Source: an uncultured Eubacterium sp. | Lineage (GTDB): Bacteria > Bacillota > Clostridia > Lachnospirales > Lachnospiraceae | Direction: 5' to 3' | NCBI GenBank assembly: GCA_900550135.1 | Contig: URQO01000003.1 | Coordinates: 7,970 to 71,969, forward strand | Length of the DNA stretch: 64,000 nt | Shown here: piece after piece, positions 44,576 to 53,423 of the stretch | Layout of the letters: each line of letters starts with the position of its first letter | Numbering within the stretch: position 1 is the stretch's first letter | Position numbers and translations under genes: made by a program | The notes under the pieces: generated by a model | What the model was told of the DNA's origin: nothing | Seen by the model: only the letters and a program-made list of their open reading frames with translations | Database searches by the model: none

Positions 44576-45907
44576 TTATCCAATACCACCTAAAATTGCT
44601 CCGGCAACTAATGCTACAAATGCAAGTGGAACCAATACGTATTTTCCAAGTGGGAAAAACCACTTTCCAATAGGCTTCTTTTTTCCTTCATTGACTTCTT
44701 TAATGGCAAACTCTTTTCCTGCCACCCAGAAAAACATAATTGCTGCAAGCATTGCACCGAGAGGGCAAATATAAATTGATACCGCATCCATCCAGCCTGA
44801 CACAATGCCCTGGATAACCAATGCTGCTGCACAACCTAACACACCAATAATTGATACTGATGTAATTCTTTTTAATCCAAACTTTTCCTGAAGTGTTGCA
44901 ACCGGAGCCTCGTACAAATTGATAAGAGAACTTACTCCTGCAAACAATACGCATATATAGAAAATAATTCCTATAATTTTGCCTCCCGGCATTCCGTTAA
45001 ATACACTAATCAACGAAATAAACATAAGTCCCGGGCCACCACCATCTAGTCTGTGACCACCTACAGCCATACCCGGAATAATAACAAACGCTGCAAGCAA
45101 TGCAGCAATTGTGTCGAATATTGCAACATTTCGTGCTGAGCTTGGTATATTTTCTGATTTATCCAAATATGAGCCATAAATAACCGTGCCATTTCCTGCT
45201 ATTGATAATGAGAAAAATGCCTGTCCAAAAGCAAAAATCCACAAATTAACATTTAATAACCCTTTTGGATTCAATGTAAAAATATATTTGTATCCATCTG
45301 TCGCTCCAGGCAAAGTTGATATATACACTCCAAGTCCCAGAAAAAGCACAAATAAAAGTGGCATCATAAACTTGTTGGCTCTTTCTATACCACCAGCTAT
45401 TCCAAATGCCATAATTATTGCCATAACTATTACAGCTATTATGAGCCACATATTATTTCCATAACTTGAAGCAGTTGCCCCAAAAGTTCCACCGATTTTG
45501 TCCATATTGCTTCCCATTGCTGAAATCTGACCTGAAAAAGCCAAATATGTATACTTAAAAATCCAGCCTACAACTACTGTATAACCAATGGCAAGTGCCA
45601 AAGATCCAATAACCGGGATTGTTCCAACTATCTGACCTATTTTGCTGCTTCCATATCTTATCTCAGTACATTTCCCAAAAGCCTTAATAGGGCCACCTTT
45701 TGCTGCACGTCCTAAAGCCATTTCCTCTATCAGTCCTGTGCTCGAGATTAAAATACCAAATATGACATAAGGTATTAAAAATGTCATACCTCCCCAGTCT
45801 GATACCATATATGGGAATCTCCAAATATTTCCCATGCCCACGGCAGAACCAATACATGCTATAACAAAGCCTGTTCTGCTTTTAAATGCATCTCTCTTTT
45901 TTTCCAT
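44576..45907 (-). CDS. Neurotransmitter:sodium symporter (NSS) family transporter
   Basis: The 443-aa protein has about 11-12 membrane helices. The N-terminal signature GFVIACIGSAVGMGNIWRFPYMV (residues ~13-35) is that of the LeuT/NSS fold, with the unwound helix 1 that binds sodium and substrate. Bacterial members import amino acids such as tryptophan, tyrosine or leucine; the substrate cannot be chosen here. A hairpin with a T run lies directly before the start, and its second arm contains the GAGG ribosome site. The GNAT gene begins at or inside its 3' end. Confidence 0.92.
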   Translation of the reverse strand: MEKKRDAFKSRTGFVIACIGSAVGMGNIWRFPYMVSDWGGMTFLIPYVIFGILISSTGLIEEMALGRAAKGGPIKAFGKCTEIRYGSSKIGQIVGTIPVIGSLALAIGYTVVVGWIFKYTYLAFSGQISAMGSNMDKIGGTFGATASSYGNNMWLIIAVIVMAIIMAFGIAGGIERANKFMMPLLFVLFLGLGVYISTLPGATDGYKYIFTLNPKGLLNVNLWIFAFGQAFFSLSIAGNGTVIYGSYLDKSENIPSSARNVAIFDTIAALLAAFVIIPGMAVGGHRLDGGGPGLMFISLISVFNGMPGGKIIGIIFYICVLFAGVSSLINLYEAPVATLQEKFGLKRITSVSIIGVLGCAAALVIQGIVSGWMDAVSIYICPLGAMLAAIMFFWVAGKEFAIKEVNEGKKKPIGKWFFPLGKYVLVPLAFVALVAGAILGGIG

Positions 45908-45910
45908 AAT

Positions 45911-45969
45911 AAAAAATCCTCTCTTTTTTCGAATATACCTTTATATTTTATACTAAATGAGGATTTTTT
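45911..45969 (-). terminator. Hairpin overlapping the symporter ribosome site
   Basis: On the minus strand AAAAAATCCTC (45969-45959) pairs with GAGGATTTTTT (45921-45911). It can serve as the terminator of the upstream hydrolase gene. Its right arm holds the GAGG that serves the symporter ATG at 45907, so folding would also hide that site. Confidence 0.55.
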
Positions 45970-45981
45970 CATAGGGGAATT

Positions 45982-46956
45982 TTAATTCTGCCAGTTTATG
46001 TTTTCTCCTGCAATTTCCTCATAACAAATTAAATCTTTACCATCTAGATTTTCCCTGTGCATATCCACTGCATTTATCTGATGACAGTTGTATGTTGTGT
46101 AATAATAAATGCCTTTTGTAGCGTTACAACATGATGTATAAATAGTGATTTCATACTTTTCGTCTGCCACCTGACAACAACCTCTTTGCTGGTCTACAGA
46201 ACCTAATATATGAAAGAACTGGCTTACACTGTCTTCTTCCGTGTCTTTTGATTTTGAATTCATTTTTGTAAATGCTACCTTTGCAAACCTTGAGGCTGAT
46301 GACAAATCTCCCGGAAGTCCCAAGGCTCCCATGCCTCTGCTATACAAATTAAAATCAATATACTGTGAAAAGTGATTTTCAGGCTGTTTTGGAGATAGAT
46401 TCATATAATTGTTCAACATAAACATCTGCTGGTTAAATGGTGGATTATTTGTTAATACACCAATTGTATTTTCATAGATATGGATTCCATCTTTCATAGA
46501 TTCCACTACTATTGCTTCATCTTTGTCAGCAATAATCCAATGAAGGCTTGCAGTTGGCAACTGTTTACTAAATGATGTTCCCACCAGATTCATGTTTTTA
46601 AGAGCTTCTTTAACATCTTTAACACATTGAAACTTTGCCAGAACCCATGGAATAAATTCAAACTGGGATACATTTTCTTTTGTATCATCTAGTTCACCAT
46701 AAAATGCATTTCCAACAAAATTAAGCCCTGCCATTGCCAGGCCCTTTTCGTTGATTCCGTCATAATAAAGTGGATATTTTTCTGCCACATATGCCATACC
46801 CATAATAGCGTAATGACTGTTCAATGTCTCCAAATGTCTAAAATTAAAGGGATAATTTCTTGGTGTTATTGTAATCTGATCTCCATACGAAAATTCATAA
46901 TCCAATGTTCTTCCAAAATAAAAATCTTTTGTTTTATAAGTTGCTGCTGTACACAT
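45982..46956 (-). CDS. Choloylglycine hydrolase family (bile salt hydrolase / penicillin V acylase type)
   Basis: The 324-aa protein starts at 46956 (MCTAAT), after AAAGGAG, so that Met removal exposes the nucleophile Cys2; an upstream start five codons earlier would hide it. Catalytic residues are visible: Cys2, Arg16 and Asp19 (FGRTLDYE), Asn79 (GLNF), Asn in LTNNPPF and Arg in SASRF. This is an Ntn-hydrolase cutting amide bonds. Bile-salt and penicillin-type substrates are hard to separate by eye; the GLNF and NNPPF segments are close to Gram-positive bile salt hydrolases. It is cytoplasmic, with no signal peptide. A gut lifestyle fits. Confidence 0.92.
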   Translation of the reverse strand: MCTAATYKTKDFYFGRTLDYEFSYGDQITITPRNYPFNFRHLETLNSHYAIMGMAYVAEKYPLYYDGINEKGLAMAGLNFVGNAFYGELDDTKENVSQFEFIPWVLAKFQCVKDVKEALKNMNLVGTSFSKQLPTASLHWIIADKDEAIVVESMKDGIHIYENTIGVLTNNPPFNQQMFMLNNYMNLSPKQPENHFSQYIDFNLYSRGMGALGLPGDLSSASRFAKVAFTKMNSKSKDTEEDSVSQFFHILGSVDQQRGCCQVADEKYEITIYTSCCNATKGIYYYTTYNCHQINAVDMHRENLDGKDLICYEEIAGENINWQN

Positions 46957-47087
46957 AACTTCTCCTTTCAACTGACTATTTTTTTGTTTAAGATATTCAC
47001 AAAATTAAACACATTTTATTTTTCTTCTTATATTATCTTTCTCTATATTTTTAATATTTATGTAATTTATTATAGCATAAAATAATT

Positions 47088-47122
47088 ATAAAAGTGGAAC
47101 ACCTAATGATGTTCCACTTTTG
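47088..47122. terminator. Bidirectional terminator
   Basis: AAAAGTGGAAC (47090-47100) pairs with GTTCCACTTTT (47111-47121), loop of 10 nt. It serves the minus-strand membrane protein gene at 47169. Confidence 0.8.
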
Positions 47123-47168
47123 GTAGTGATTTATATTCTTAATATTTTTTATTTTCTTTGTTCTGTCT

Positions 47169-47588
47169 TTAATGTGACTGTTCTCTTTCTTTTACAAATA
47201 AAAGAACTGTACCTACTAACATTGCAATAGCTCCAATGATAAATATGTAAATTCCTGCTCCACGTGTTACCATTCCACTATAATCACCAAGTTCACTCAT
47301 CTGACTTGCATAACCAATAAATCCATCATAGATAATAAGAATAGCATTGATTGCCGCTGCCACCATAGCAATAATATATGTTACATTTCTATTTAAGAAC
47401 ACCATAACTGCTGCTAAAACTGCCAATATAATTGCAAAAATGCCATCTCCATCTACCCATGTTATTGACTGACTAAATCCTAATACCGATACTGTTGCAA
47501 ATGGCAAAAAGCATGCTATAACCTGTATTACAGCTGCTATCGCTACTACTATTTGAAATAATTTCTTCTGATTTGTGTTTACTCCCAT
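47169..47588 (-). CDS. Small four-helix membrane protein, unknown
   Basis: The 139-aa protein starts at 47588 (MGVNTNQKK), after GGAGGAGC. It has four hydrophobic helices (residues ~10-32, ~48-64, ~68-88, ~108-132), with short loops and a charged tail (KEREQSH). I do not recognise the family; the pattern resembles small integral membrane proteins of unknown function common in Firmicutes. It is monocistronic with its own terminator. Confidence 0.75.
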   Translation of the reverse strand: MGVNTNQKKLFQIVVAIAAVIQVIACFLPFATVSVLGFSQSITWVDGDGIFAIILAVLAAVMVFLNRNVTYIIAMVAAAINAILIIYDGFIGYASQMSELGDYSGMVTRGAGIYIFIIGAIAMLVGTVLLFVKEREQSH

Positions 47589-47729
47589 AATTGCTCCTCC
47601 GTTCATTATAAAAATATATTTGCAATACGTAACCACTACATTTCACGTAATTTAAAGGAATACCTTTAAAACTAATATGAATACTCTTATTATAATATAT
47701 AACGAAAAATTGGTAAACCATTATATTAC

Positions 47730-49067
47730 CTATCTTGCCTTTTTATTTATATATTCTGCCTTGTATTTTGAATATACAATAGTCTGATCTTTATACAAAC
47801 TATAGTAGCCTGAAAGTGCATAACTTATTGCAACAGCAATAAGGTAATAGGACACTCCCGAAAATCCAAAAAGTTCAAAGGCGATAAGCATTGATGTAAT
47901 AGGGCAGTTTGTCACTCCGCAAAATAGTGCTACCATTCCACATGCTGCTGCTATGCTTGGTGATATTCCAAGAATGCTACCTGCCACACAACCAAATGTT
48001 GCACCAATACAAAATGATGGGACAATCTCTCCGCCTCTAAAACCTGCACGCATAGTAATAGCTGTCAAAATAAGTTTCCAAAAGAAATCCAGCGGCCTTG
48101 CCTGACCATTTTCTATTGCTCTTGAAATCAGGTCACTGCCTGCTCCCATATAATCCCTTGTGTTTAAAATCATTGTAATAATAATCACAACAAGCGCTGC
48201 CACAACCACTCTAATATATGGATTTTTTAAAAATCTATCATAAAAAATAGAAGTCCACTTTAAAGTTATACAAAACAAAATACTTAGTAGTCCACAGCCT
48301 GCTGCAATAATTGCCATCTTAATTCCATTTTCCACTGTAAGTTCCGGTATTTGTGTAACATGGAACAACTCCGGATGTACTCCTATACCTGCCGCAAACT
48401 TTGATGCTATTAAAGATGCAATAACACAAGGTAAAAGTGCTGTATAGTACATTACCCCAACACTTACTACTTCCATGGCAAACACAGCCGCTGCCATAGG
48501 GGTTCCAAATACCGCTGCAAATGCTGCACTCATACCACACATTATAATAACATGATGATCTGCCTCATCCAACTTTATAATACGTCCAATCTGATTTCCA
48601 ATACTTCCGCCAAACTGAATTGCCGCACCTTCACGTCCGGCAGAACCACCTGTCAGATGCGTAAGTATGGTAGAAACAAATATTAACGGTGCCGAACGAA
48701 GAGGCACATCATCTTTTGATTTGATGGTTGATAATACCTGATTGGTTCCTCTATCATCTCTTCCCATTTTTCTGTACATAAATACAATCAAAACACCGGA
48801 TAGGGGAAGAAGCATAAAAATCCACAAGTGACTGTTTCTAAATGCAGTTGCTTCTCTTACGCAACCGGCAAAAGCACTACTTGAGCCACCTACAATCAAT
48901 CCTGTAATAATTGCAAGGAAAATCCATTTGAAGAAGTTAGTCAAATCTCTTTTTATTCTTCTTCCAAAGTATCTTACTGCAACTAACTTTCTGTTTTTTC
49001 TATAATTGCTCTTATTGTTTTTAAATATGCTATTTTTTTGTCTTTTCTGAATATATCTGTATTTCAT
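47730..49067 (-). CDS. CLC-family anion channel/antiporter, fluoride-type (CLC-F)-like
   Basis: The 445-aa protein begins with a basic cytosolic tail (~45 residues), followed by about ten helices. The gating Glu lies in GGSAGREGAAIQFGG (residues ~140-155), and GGEIVPSF is the third anion motif. The first motif is RGTNQVL rather than the chloride GSGIP. Together with VPLRSAPLIF and LTHLTGGSAGREG, this recalls the CLC-F fluoride/proton antiporters, whose motif is of the GNNLIL type. No fluoride riboswitch is seen in the 54-bp gap upstream. The ion is therefore uncertain: fluoride more likely than chloride. Confidence 0.87.
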   Translation of the reverse strand: MKYRYIQKRQKNSIFKNNKSNYRKNRKLVAVRYFGRRIKRDLTNFFKWIFLAIITGLIVGGSSSAFAGCVREATAFRNSHLWIFMLLPLSGVLIVFMYRKMGRDDRGTNQVLSTIKSKDDVPLRSAPLIFVSTILTHLTGGSAGREGAAIQFGGSIGNQIGRIIKLDEADHHVIIMCGMSAAFAAVFGTPMAAAVFAMEVVSVGVMYYTALLPCVIASLIASKFAAGIGVHPELFHVTQIPELTVENGIKMAIIAAGCGLLSILFCITLKWTSIFYDRFLKNPYIRVVVAALVVIIITMILNTRDYMGAGSDLISRAIENGQARPLDFFWKLILTAITMRAGFRGGEIVPSFCIGATFGCVAGSILGISPSIAAACGMVALFCGVTNCPITSMLIAFELFGFSGVSYYLIAVAISYALSGYYSLYKDQTIVYSKYKAEYINKKAR

Positions 49068-49121
49068 TAAACACTTCCTAAATATATTAAAATAAACTAT
49101 CTTTTGTTTACATTCTACATA

Positions 49122-50018
49122 CTATTTTATATTCACAATCAGATGATTCCAAATCATATCAAACATTTCCCCTTCATTTAAGGACTGAACTGCCACTACC
49201 ATATCTTGTTTGGGCAACACAATAATATACTGTCCAAACTTTCCATCTGCCCTATAGCTTCCTTTATCCGGATTTATCCAAAACTGAAAACCATAGTCTG
49301 TTTCCATATATTCAGGCACCTGAAGTTTTGTTGCCATATTTAAATATTCTTCCGATACAATTCTTTTGCCATTATACATGCCATTTTGAAGCAACATTTG
49401 TCCAAAATTTCCAAACTCATCTATTGTCAGATAAAGTCCGTTGGCTGCGTGAATATGTCCCATTGGACATCTTGTCCAGTCAGGGCTTAGTATATCCAGT
49501 GGTTCAAACAAATACTTGTTTAAATAATCCATAATATCCATTCCTGACTTTTTCTCAATCAGACAGGCTAGCATATAAGTATTAAAATTGCAGTACAAGA
49601 ATCTTTCTCCAGGCTTATATGGATAGTTTTGATTAAAGAAATATTTTATCCAGTCTTTTGTTACATATCTTTCAGGGTCATCTGCAAAAAATAAAGAATG
49701 TTCAAATCCTGTTGTCATTGTAAGCATATGCTTTACAGTTATATTTAACAAATTTTCATTTGGATTTTCAGGCATATATTCTTTAAAACTGTCACATATT
49801 TTTTCATCAAGAAAAATCATGCCCTGATCCATTGCTATACCAACGGCAACGGAAACAAAACTTTTGCTTACAGACCATGTGTTAAGTCTTGTTTTCTGAC
49901 TAAGTCTTCCCCAGTCCAAAATGGTTTCTCCATGTTGTCTCACCTGCACATAGTTAAGAACCATTTCCTGCTGTTTCATTTTTTCCAAAAATTCATTAAA
50001 TACCTTATCTATATTCAT
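49122..50018 (-). CDS. Beta-lactamase-family serine hydrolase
   Basis: The 298-aa protein has the class C beta-lactamase/esterase fold: SVSK (SxxK nucleophile motif, residues ~49-52), YCN (YxN motif) in FLYCNFNTYMLACLIEKKSG, and DGKFG in place of the HxG/KTG triad. There is no signal peptide, so it is probably a cytosolic esterase or peptidase and not a resistance enzyme. TTTKH-like segments (ITVKHMLTMTTGFEH) are typical of the family. The CLC gene starts 54 bp downstream, perhaps on the same message. Confidence 0.88.
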   Translation of the reverse strand: MNIDKVFNEFLEKMKQQEMVLNYVQVRQHGETILDWGRLSQKTRLNTWSVSKSFVSVAVGIAMDQGMIFLDEKICDSFKEYMPENPNENLLNITVKHMLTMTTGFEHSLFFADDPERYVTKDWIKYFFNQNYPYKPGERFLYCNFNTYMLACLIEKKSGMDIMDYLNKYLFEPLDILSPDWTRCPMGHIHAANGLYLTIDEFGNFGQMLLQNGMYNGKRIVSEEYLNMATKLQVPEYMETDYGFQFWINPDKGSYRADGKFGQYIIVLPKQDMVVAVQSLNEGEMFDMIWNHLIVNIK

Positions 50019-50070
50019 ATCTGCTCCTTTTTAATTATATCTTACCATAGAAAAGAAATATTTAAACAAC

Positions 50071-50139
50071 AAAAAACTATGATTTTTCTATATAATTCTT
50101 ATGGGAATTCCCCAATTTGAAATCAAAAAATCATAGTTT
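50071..50139 (-). terminator. Long hairpin upstream of the serine hydrolase
   Basis: On the minus strand AAACTATGATTTTT and AAAAATCATAGTTT arms enclose a small GGGAATTCCC palindrome and end in TTTTTTG. It looks like a second terminator behind the secreted-protein gene, ~50 bp before the hydrolase start. Confidence 0.55.
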
Positions 50140-50175
50140 GCAGGGCCAGCTTGAATATCTTTGTTCATTTTCTTT

Positions 50176-50232
50176 ATAAAAAACCTCCTGCTAGAATATT
50201 ATTTACTTAATATTATAGCAGAAGGCTTTTCT
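50176..50232 (-). terminator. Terminator after the 555-aa secreted protein
   Basis: On the minus strand AAAAGCCTTCTGCTATAATATT pairs, with two mismatches, to AATATTCTAGCAGGAGGTTTTTT; six T follow. Confidence 0.8.
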
Positions 50233-50255
50233 GTATTTTTCAATAACTGATCTGT

Positions 50256-51923
50256 TTATTTCCTGGTCTTTACCTTAATTGGTTTGGACCAAATTCCGCC
50301 AATTTTCTTATATCCTTTTAGAGTGGATATATCAGCTGTAATACTATATCTTATGTAGTACGTTGTGTTAGGCTTTAACTTTTTAATTGCCCTAAGGCCA
50401 CCCCCCTGCTTATCCCATACGGTTTTGGCATTTTTAAATGATTTGTCTGTTGAATATTGAACAATATCTACAGGTATTAACATCTTTTCAAAAGAAATCT
50501 GTTTTTTCTTTATATTAAGTCGTTTCTTTTTCATCTTTGGTGGTCGGCTGTCCAACGAAAGGACAATTTGTGTAGCTTCTGTTGCTCCTGTTTTATAATT
50601 GGCTGCAATATTTACAAAAATAATGTTTCTGTTATTTTTAAAATAAGACCTGTTTACAGTAATTGAAGTCTTTTTATAATTTGTCTTTTTAAAGAAAGCT
50701 TTCGATTTTTTTCCAATACCAGTATATGTAATATTGTACCCTGTACATCCCGGAGACTTTGACCAGGATAATACATATTGATTATTTTTTACATTACTTA
50801 TAGAAAGATTTTTGACATTTGTTTTCTTTTCAACTAACTCTACCTTTGTCAGATATTTTGTTCTAACATAAGCTCTTTCACTATTAAACCATACCGTGGT
50901 CCATTTAGAATCGCTTTCCTTTGGCAATGTTTCTATCTCTGCATTTGCCTGAAGAAGACCTACAACATTATCATCATTTGATTCGTCCTTAGACGTTCTA
51001 ACACCAATTTCTTTTAATGTCTTCAGGTTATAAACCTTTTTCATTACAGCACCCTTTGGAACTTTTGTTCCATTTTTGTAAAGGTTTATGTACTTACTTT
51101 TTACATAATAATAACCATATCCGTTCATCAGATAATTGGTACTATTGTTCCCTTGGAATATAACTTTGTAATACAAATCATCTGTATCACTTGTATTAGA
51201 ATAAAGTCTTCTTGTGGTGGCTATGTATATTTTTTGATTTATTCCTACCCTATATACATCACCACTGTCTGCTGTTCCGGGTATTGGACTAATACCAATA
51301 AATCCACATGTTACTTTTCCATTAGCAACCATTGTAATGTTAGTACCTTCAGGTATACGATTGTATTCTTTATCTAAATCAATCCAAACATTGTTTCTTG
51401 ATGTTCTATAAAATCCCGGTGGATGCGAAGCCTGTAACAAATACTGGGCACACATAGCCGGTGATTCTGAAAAACTTCTATATCCATTACTCCAAAAAGT
51501 AACGGTGTATTTATCATATGCAACTACCTGTAAGTTTGCTGTTTCGCTTTCCAAATAGGCGCCGTTAATCCATGTAAAATTCTGATATCCTATAACACTT
51601 GAATACAGTGCCTTTAAATTTTCAATATTGTCCTGTGGCAAATACTTTGGATCTACTGTTTTGCCCTGAATCTTTGTTCCTTCCGGTACTATATCCATGG
51701 CAATATGGTTTTTCCAATGTGCCACATTGTCAGTGCCAACCAAATATGCCCTACCTATTACTTTTATATTAGGACAGGCCTGATTAATAAATTTAGTACG
51801 ATATCTTGACACATCTCCTAAGGCATAGGTAGATACACTCATGTATCTCATTCCAATAAGAAAAACTATACAAAATAGAAAGCTACCAAATATCATCTTA
51901 AAATGTCTTTGGATTTTGCTCAT
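50256..51923 (-). CDS. Secreted protein with SH3-like N-terminal part and FN3-like C-terminal domains (555 aa)
   Basis: It starts at 51923 (MSKIQRH), after AAAGGAGATG; the upstream TTG would include that site. Residues ~10-32 are a signal helix followed by STYALG. The middle (~35-355) is beta-rich with Tyr/Asn/Gly and phrases such as IPEGTNITMVANGK and SDSKWTTVWFNSERAYVRTKYLTKVE, which recall SH3-like wall-binding modules. Residues ~365-555 are two FN3-like domains. The last one (VQYSTDKSFKNAK, LKPNTTYYIRYS, IWSKPIKVKT) matches the C-terminus of the dual protease at 58048. It is probably a wall-associated protein with unknown activity. Confidence 0.82.
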   Translation of the reverse strand: MSKIQRHFKMIFGSFLFCIVFLIGMRYMSVSTYALGDVSRYRTKFINQACPNIKVIGRAYLVGTDNVAHWKNHIAMDIVPEGTKIQGKTVDPKYLPQDNIENLKALYSSVIGYQNFTWINGAYLESETANLQVVAYDKYTVTFWSNGYRSFSESPAMCAQYLLQASHPPGFYRTSRNNVWIDLDKEYNRIPEGTNITMVANGKVTCGFIGISPIPGTADSGDVYRVGINQKIYIATTRRLYSNTSDTDDLYYKVIFQGNNSTNYLMNGYGYYYVKSKYINLYKNGTKVPKGAVMKKVYNLKTLKEIGVRTSKDESNDDNVVGLLQANAEIETLPKESDSKWTTVWFNSERAYVRTKYLTKVELVEKKTNVKNLSISNVKNNQYVLSWSKSPGCTGYNITYTGIGKKSKAFFKKTNYKKTSITVNRSYFKNNRNIIFVNIAANYKTGATEATQIVLSLDSRPPKMKKKRLNIKKKQISFEKMLIPVDIVQYSTDKSFKNAKTVWDKQGGGLRAIKKLKPNTTYYIRYSITADISTLKGYKKIGGIWSKPIKVKTRK

Positions 51924-52001
51924 ACACATCTCCTTTCTCAATTTAGTTTTATGTTCCGGTCTCTAATGTCTGACATCTGCCAAACATTCTACTTTCTTTT
52001 A

Positions 52002-53216
52002 TTATACCATAGGTTCTTCAAAATATCCTATATATTTTACATTATGCTTTCCCTTTGGAAATAAATATTTGTACAAGTCTACAAAATAATCATCTGTCAT
52101 ACTTGCAATGTAATCTACCACAATGTCATCCATAGTATTTTCCTCGTACTTCATATCTGTATAATATTTTGATTTTTCATTGACATAATTAATATGATGC
52201 TTATATAAAGTAGAATTTTTATTGTGTTCCTTAGCATCCTTTAACAATTTTTCGTATATTTCTTCCATCATGGGATTTATTTCTTCATCATAAATTCTCT
52301 GTACTTTTTCATTGCCATAAATTCTCTCATAGTTTTCTTTTTTACCATGAGAAAATGCCTCAAAAAAGTCTTTATCCATTTTTAGATATGGTTTTCCATA
52401 GCTGTTTTCCACAATATTTACTATCATGTTGTTGATAATTTCAGCATTAGTTGTTCCAATCTTTCCAATGTAATACTCTGAATTCTTGTCGATTAATCCC
52501 AGTTCTGCCGCATCCTGTCTGTCTTTTCCAAGATATGCAATAATATCAGAAATTCTCATAACACAAGCCTCCAACGTGGCTGGAATTAACTTTCTGTTTG
52601 CATCCATTTTTGTGTAGCAATCTTCTACTTTTTTGTCGTATATATCAAAGTCTGCGTAACTTTGTGGCATATATTTTTCCAATTCCATCTCTCCATTATG
52701 GCACAATATTCCATCCAATGTCTGCATACTTAAGTTAAGATGAAATATATGGTCAAGAACCCTTGTACTATGTACGTTATGATTAAAAAATCTACCGGTA
52801 TTTCCATAATAAAGCTGATTAAGTTTGTATTCACCTGCATGTCCAAATGGTGTATGACCAATATCATGCCCCAAAGATATTGCCTCTATTAAATCAATAT
52901 TCAGTCCCAAAAGACTACCTATATTTCTGGCTATTCTTGATACCAATTGCACATGACTGGAACGTCTTGAAATGTCATCATTTCTATATAACGAAAATAC
53001 CTGGGTCTTGTCTGCATATCTGTTGTACATGGGCAGATGAATAATCTTTTCGCAGTCACGTACAAATGAAGGTCTTAAAAGCTTGTTTTTGTCCCAGTCC
53101 ATCTTCCTGCGAAGTGCATCTTCATTTTTGAATGCATATGGATTGACCCAGTGATTTTCACGGTCTGATTGTATTTTTTCCTGTATTTCTCTGGATAAAT
53201 CATTATATTTTGGCAT
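52002..53216 (-). CDS. HD-domain dNTP triphosphohydrolase, Dgt-like
   Basis: The 404-aa protein has an HD metal site: the His in SSHVQLVSRIARNIG, then ISLGHDIGHTPFGHAGE (His-Asp pair) and a distal Asp in RISDIIAYLGKD. MYNRYADKTQVFSLYRNDDISRRSSH is characteristic of dGTPase-like proteins. Dgt enzymes split dNTPs into the nucleoside and triphosphate in the cytosol. The length is shorter than E. coli Dgt and typical of Firmicute relatives. It has its own upstream region after the HAD terminator. Confidence 0.88.
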   Translation of the reverse strand: MPKYNDLSREIQEKIQSDRENHWVNPYAFKNEDALRRKMDWDKNKLLRPSFVRDCEKIIHLPMYNRYADKTQVFSLYRNDDISRRSSHVQLVSRIARNIGSLLGLNIDLIEAISLGHDIGHTPFGHAGEYKLNQLYYGNTGRFFNHNVHSTRVLDHIFHLNLSMQTLDGILCHNGEMELEKYMPQSYADFDIYDKKVEDCYTKMDANRKLIPATLEACVMRISDIIAYLGKDRQDAAELGLIDKNSEYYIGKIGTTNAEIINNMIVNIVENSYGKPYLKMDKDFFEAFSHGKKENYERIYGNEKVQRIYDEEINPMMEEIYEKLLKDAKEHNKNSTLYKHHINYVNEKSKYYTDMKYEENTMDDIVVDYIASMTDDYFVDLYKYLFPKGKHNVKYIGYFEEPMV

Positions 53217-53338
53217 TATATTTCTCCTGTAATTTAATCAAATCATCTGGCTTTATTGTATCATATCTGTAGCTAAAATAGTTACTTTTGTTATTTATAA
53301 TTTTATGCTTTGTTTCTAAAATTTTTTCTAATTACGCA

Positions 53339-53398
53339 AAAAATTCCGGCATAAATCAATTTCAATCTTTCAAAATTGTATTTATACCGGAATCTTTT
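53339..53398 (-). terminator. Terminator at the end of the thiamine unit
   Basis: On the minus strand AAAAGATTCCGGTATAAAT pairs with ATTTATGCCGGAATTTTTT with small mismatches, followed by T6. It lies 25 bp after the HAD gene. Confidence 0.8.
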
Positions 53399-53423
53399 AA
53401 CTCCATATATTTAGCTTTAAAAA

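Noticed and set aside
49068..49121. Fluoride riboswitch upstream of the CLC gene
   Set aside because: The gap is only 54 bp, and the GGNGAUGG-type motif is absent.
49122..50018. Beta-lactamase resistance gene
   Set aside because: No export signal, and the motif set is that of the wider esterase/penicillin-binding-like family.
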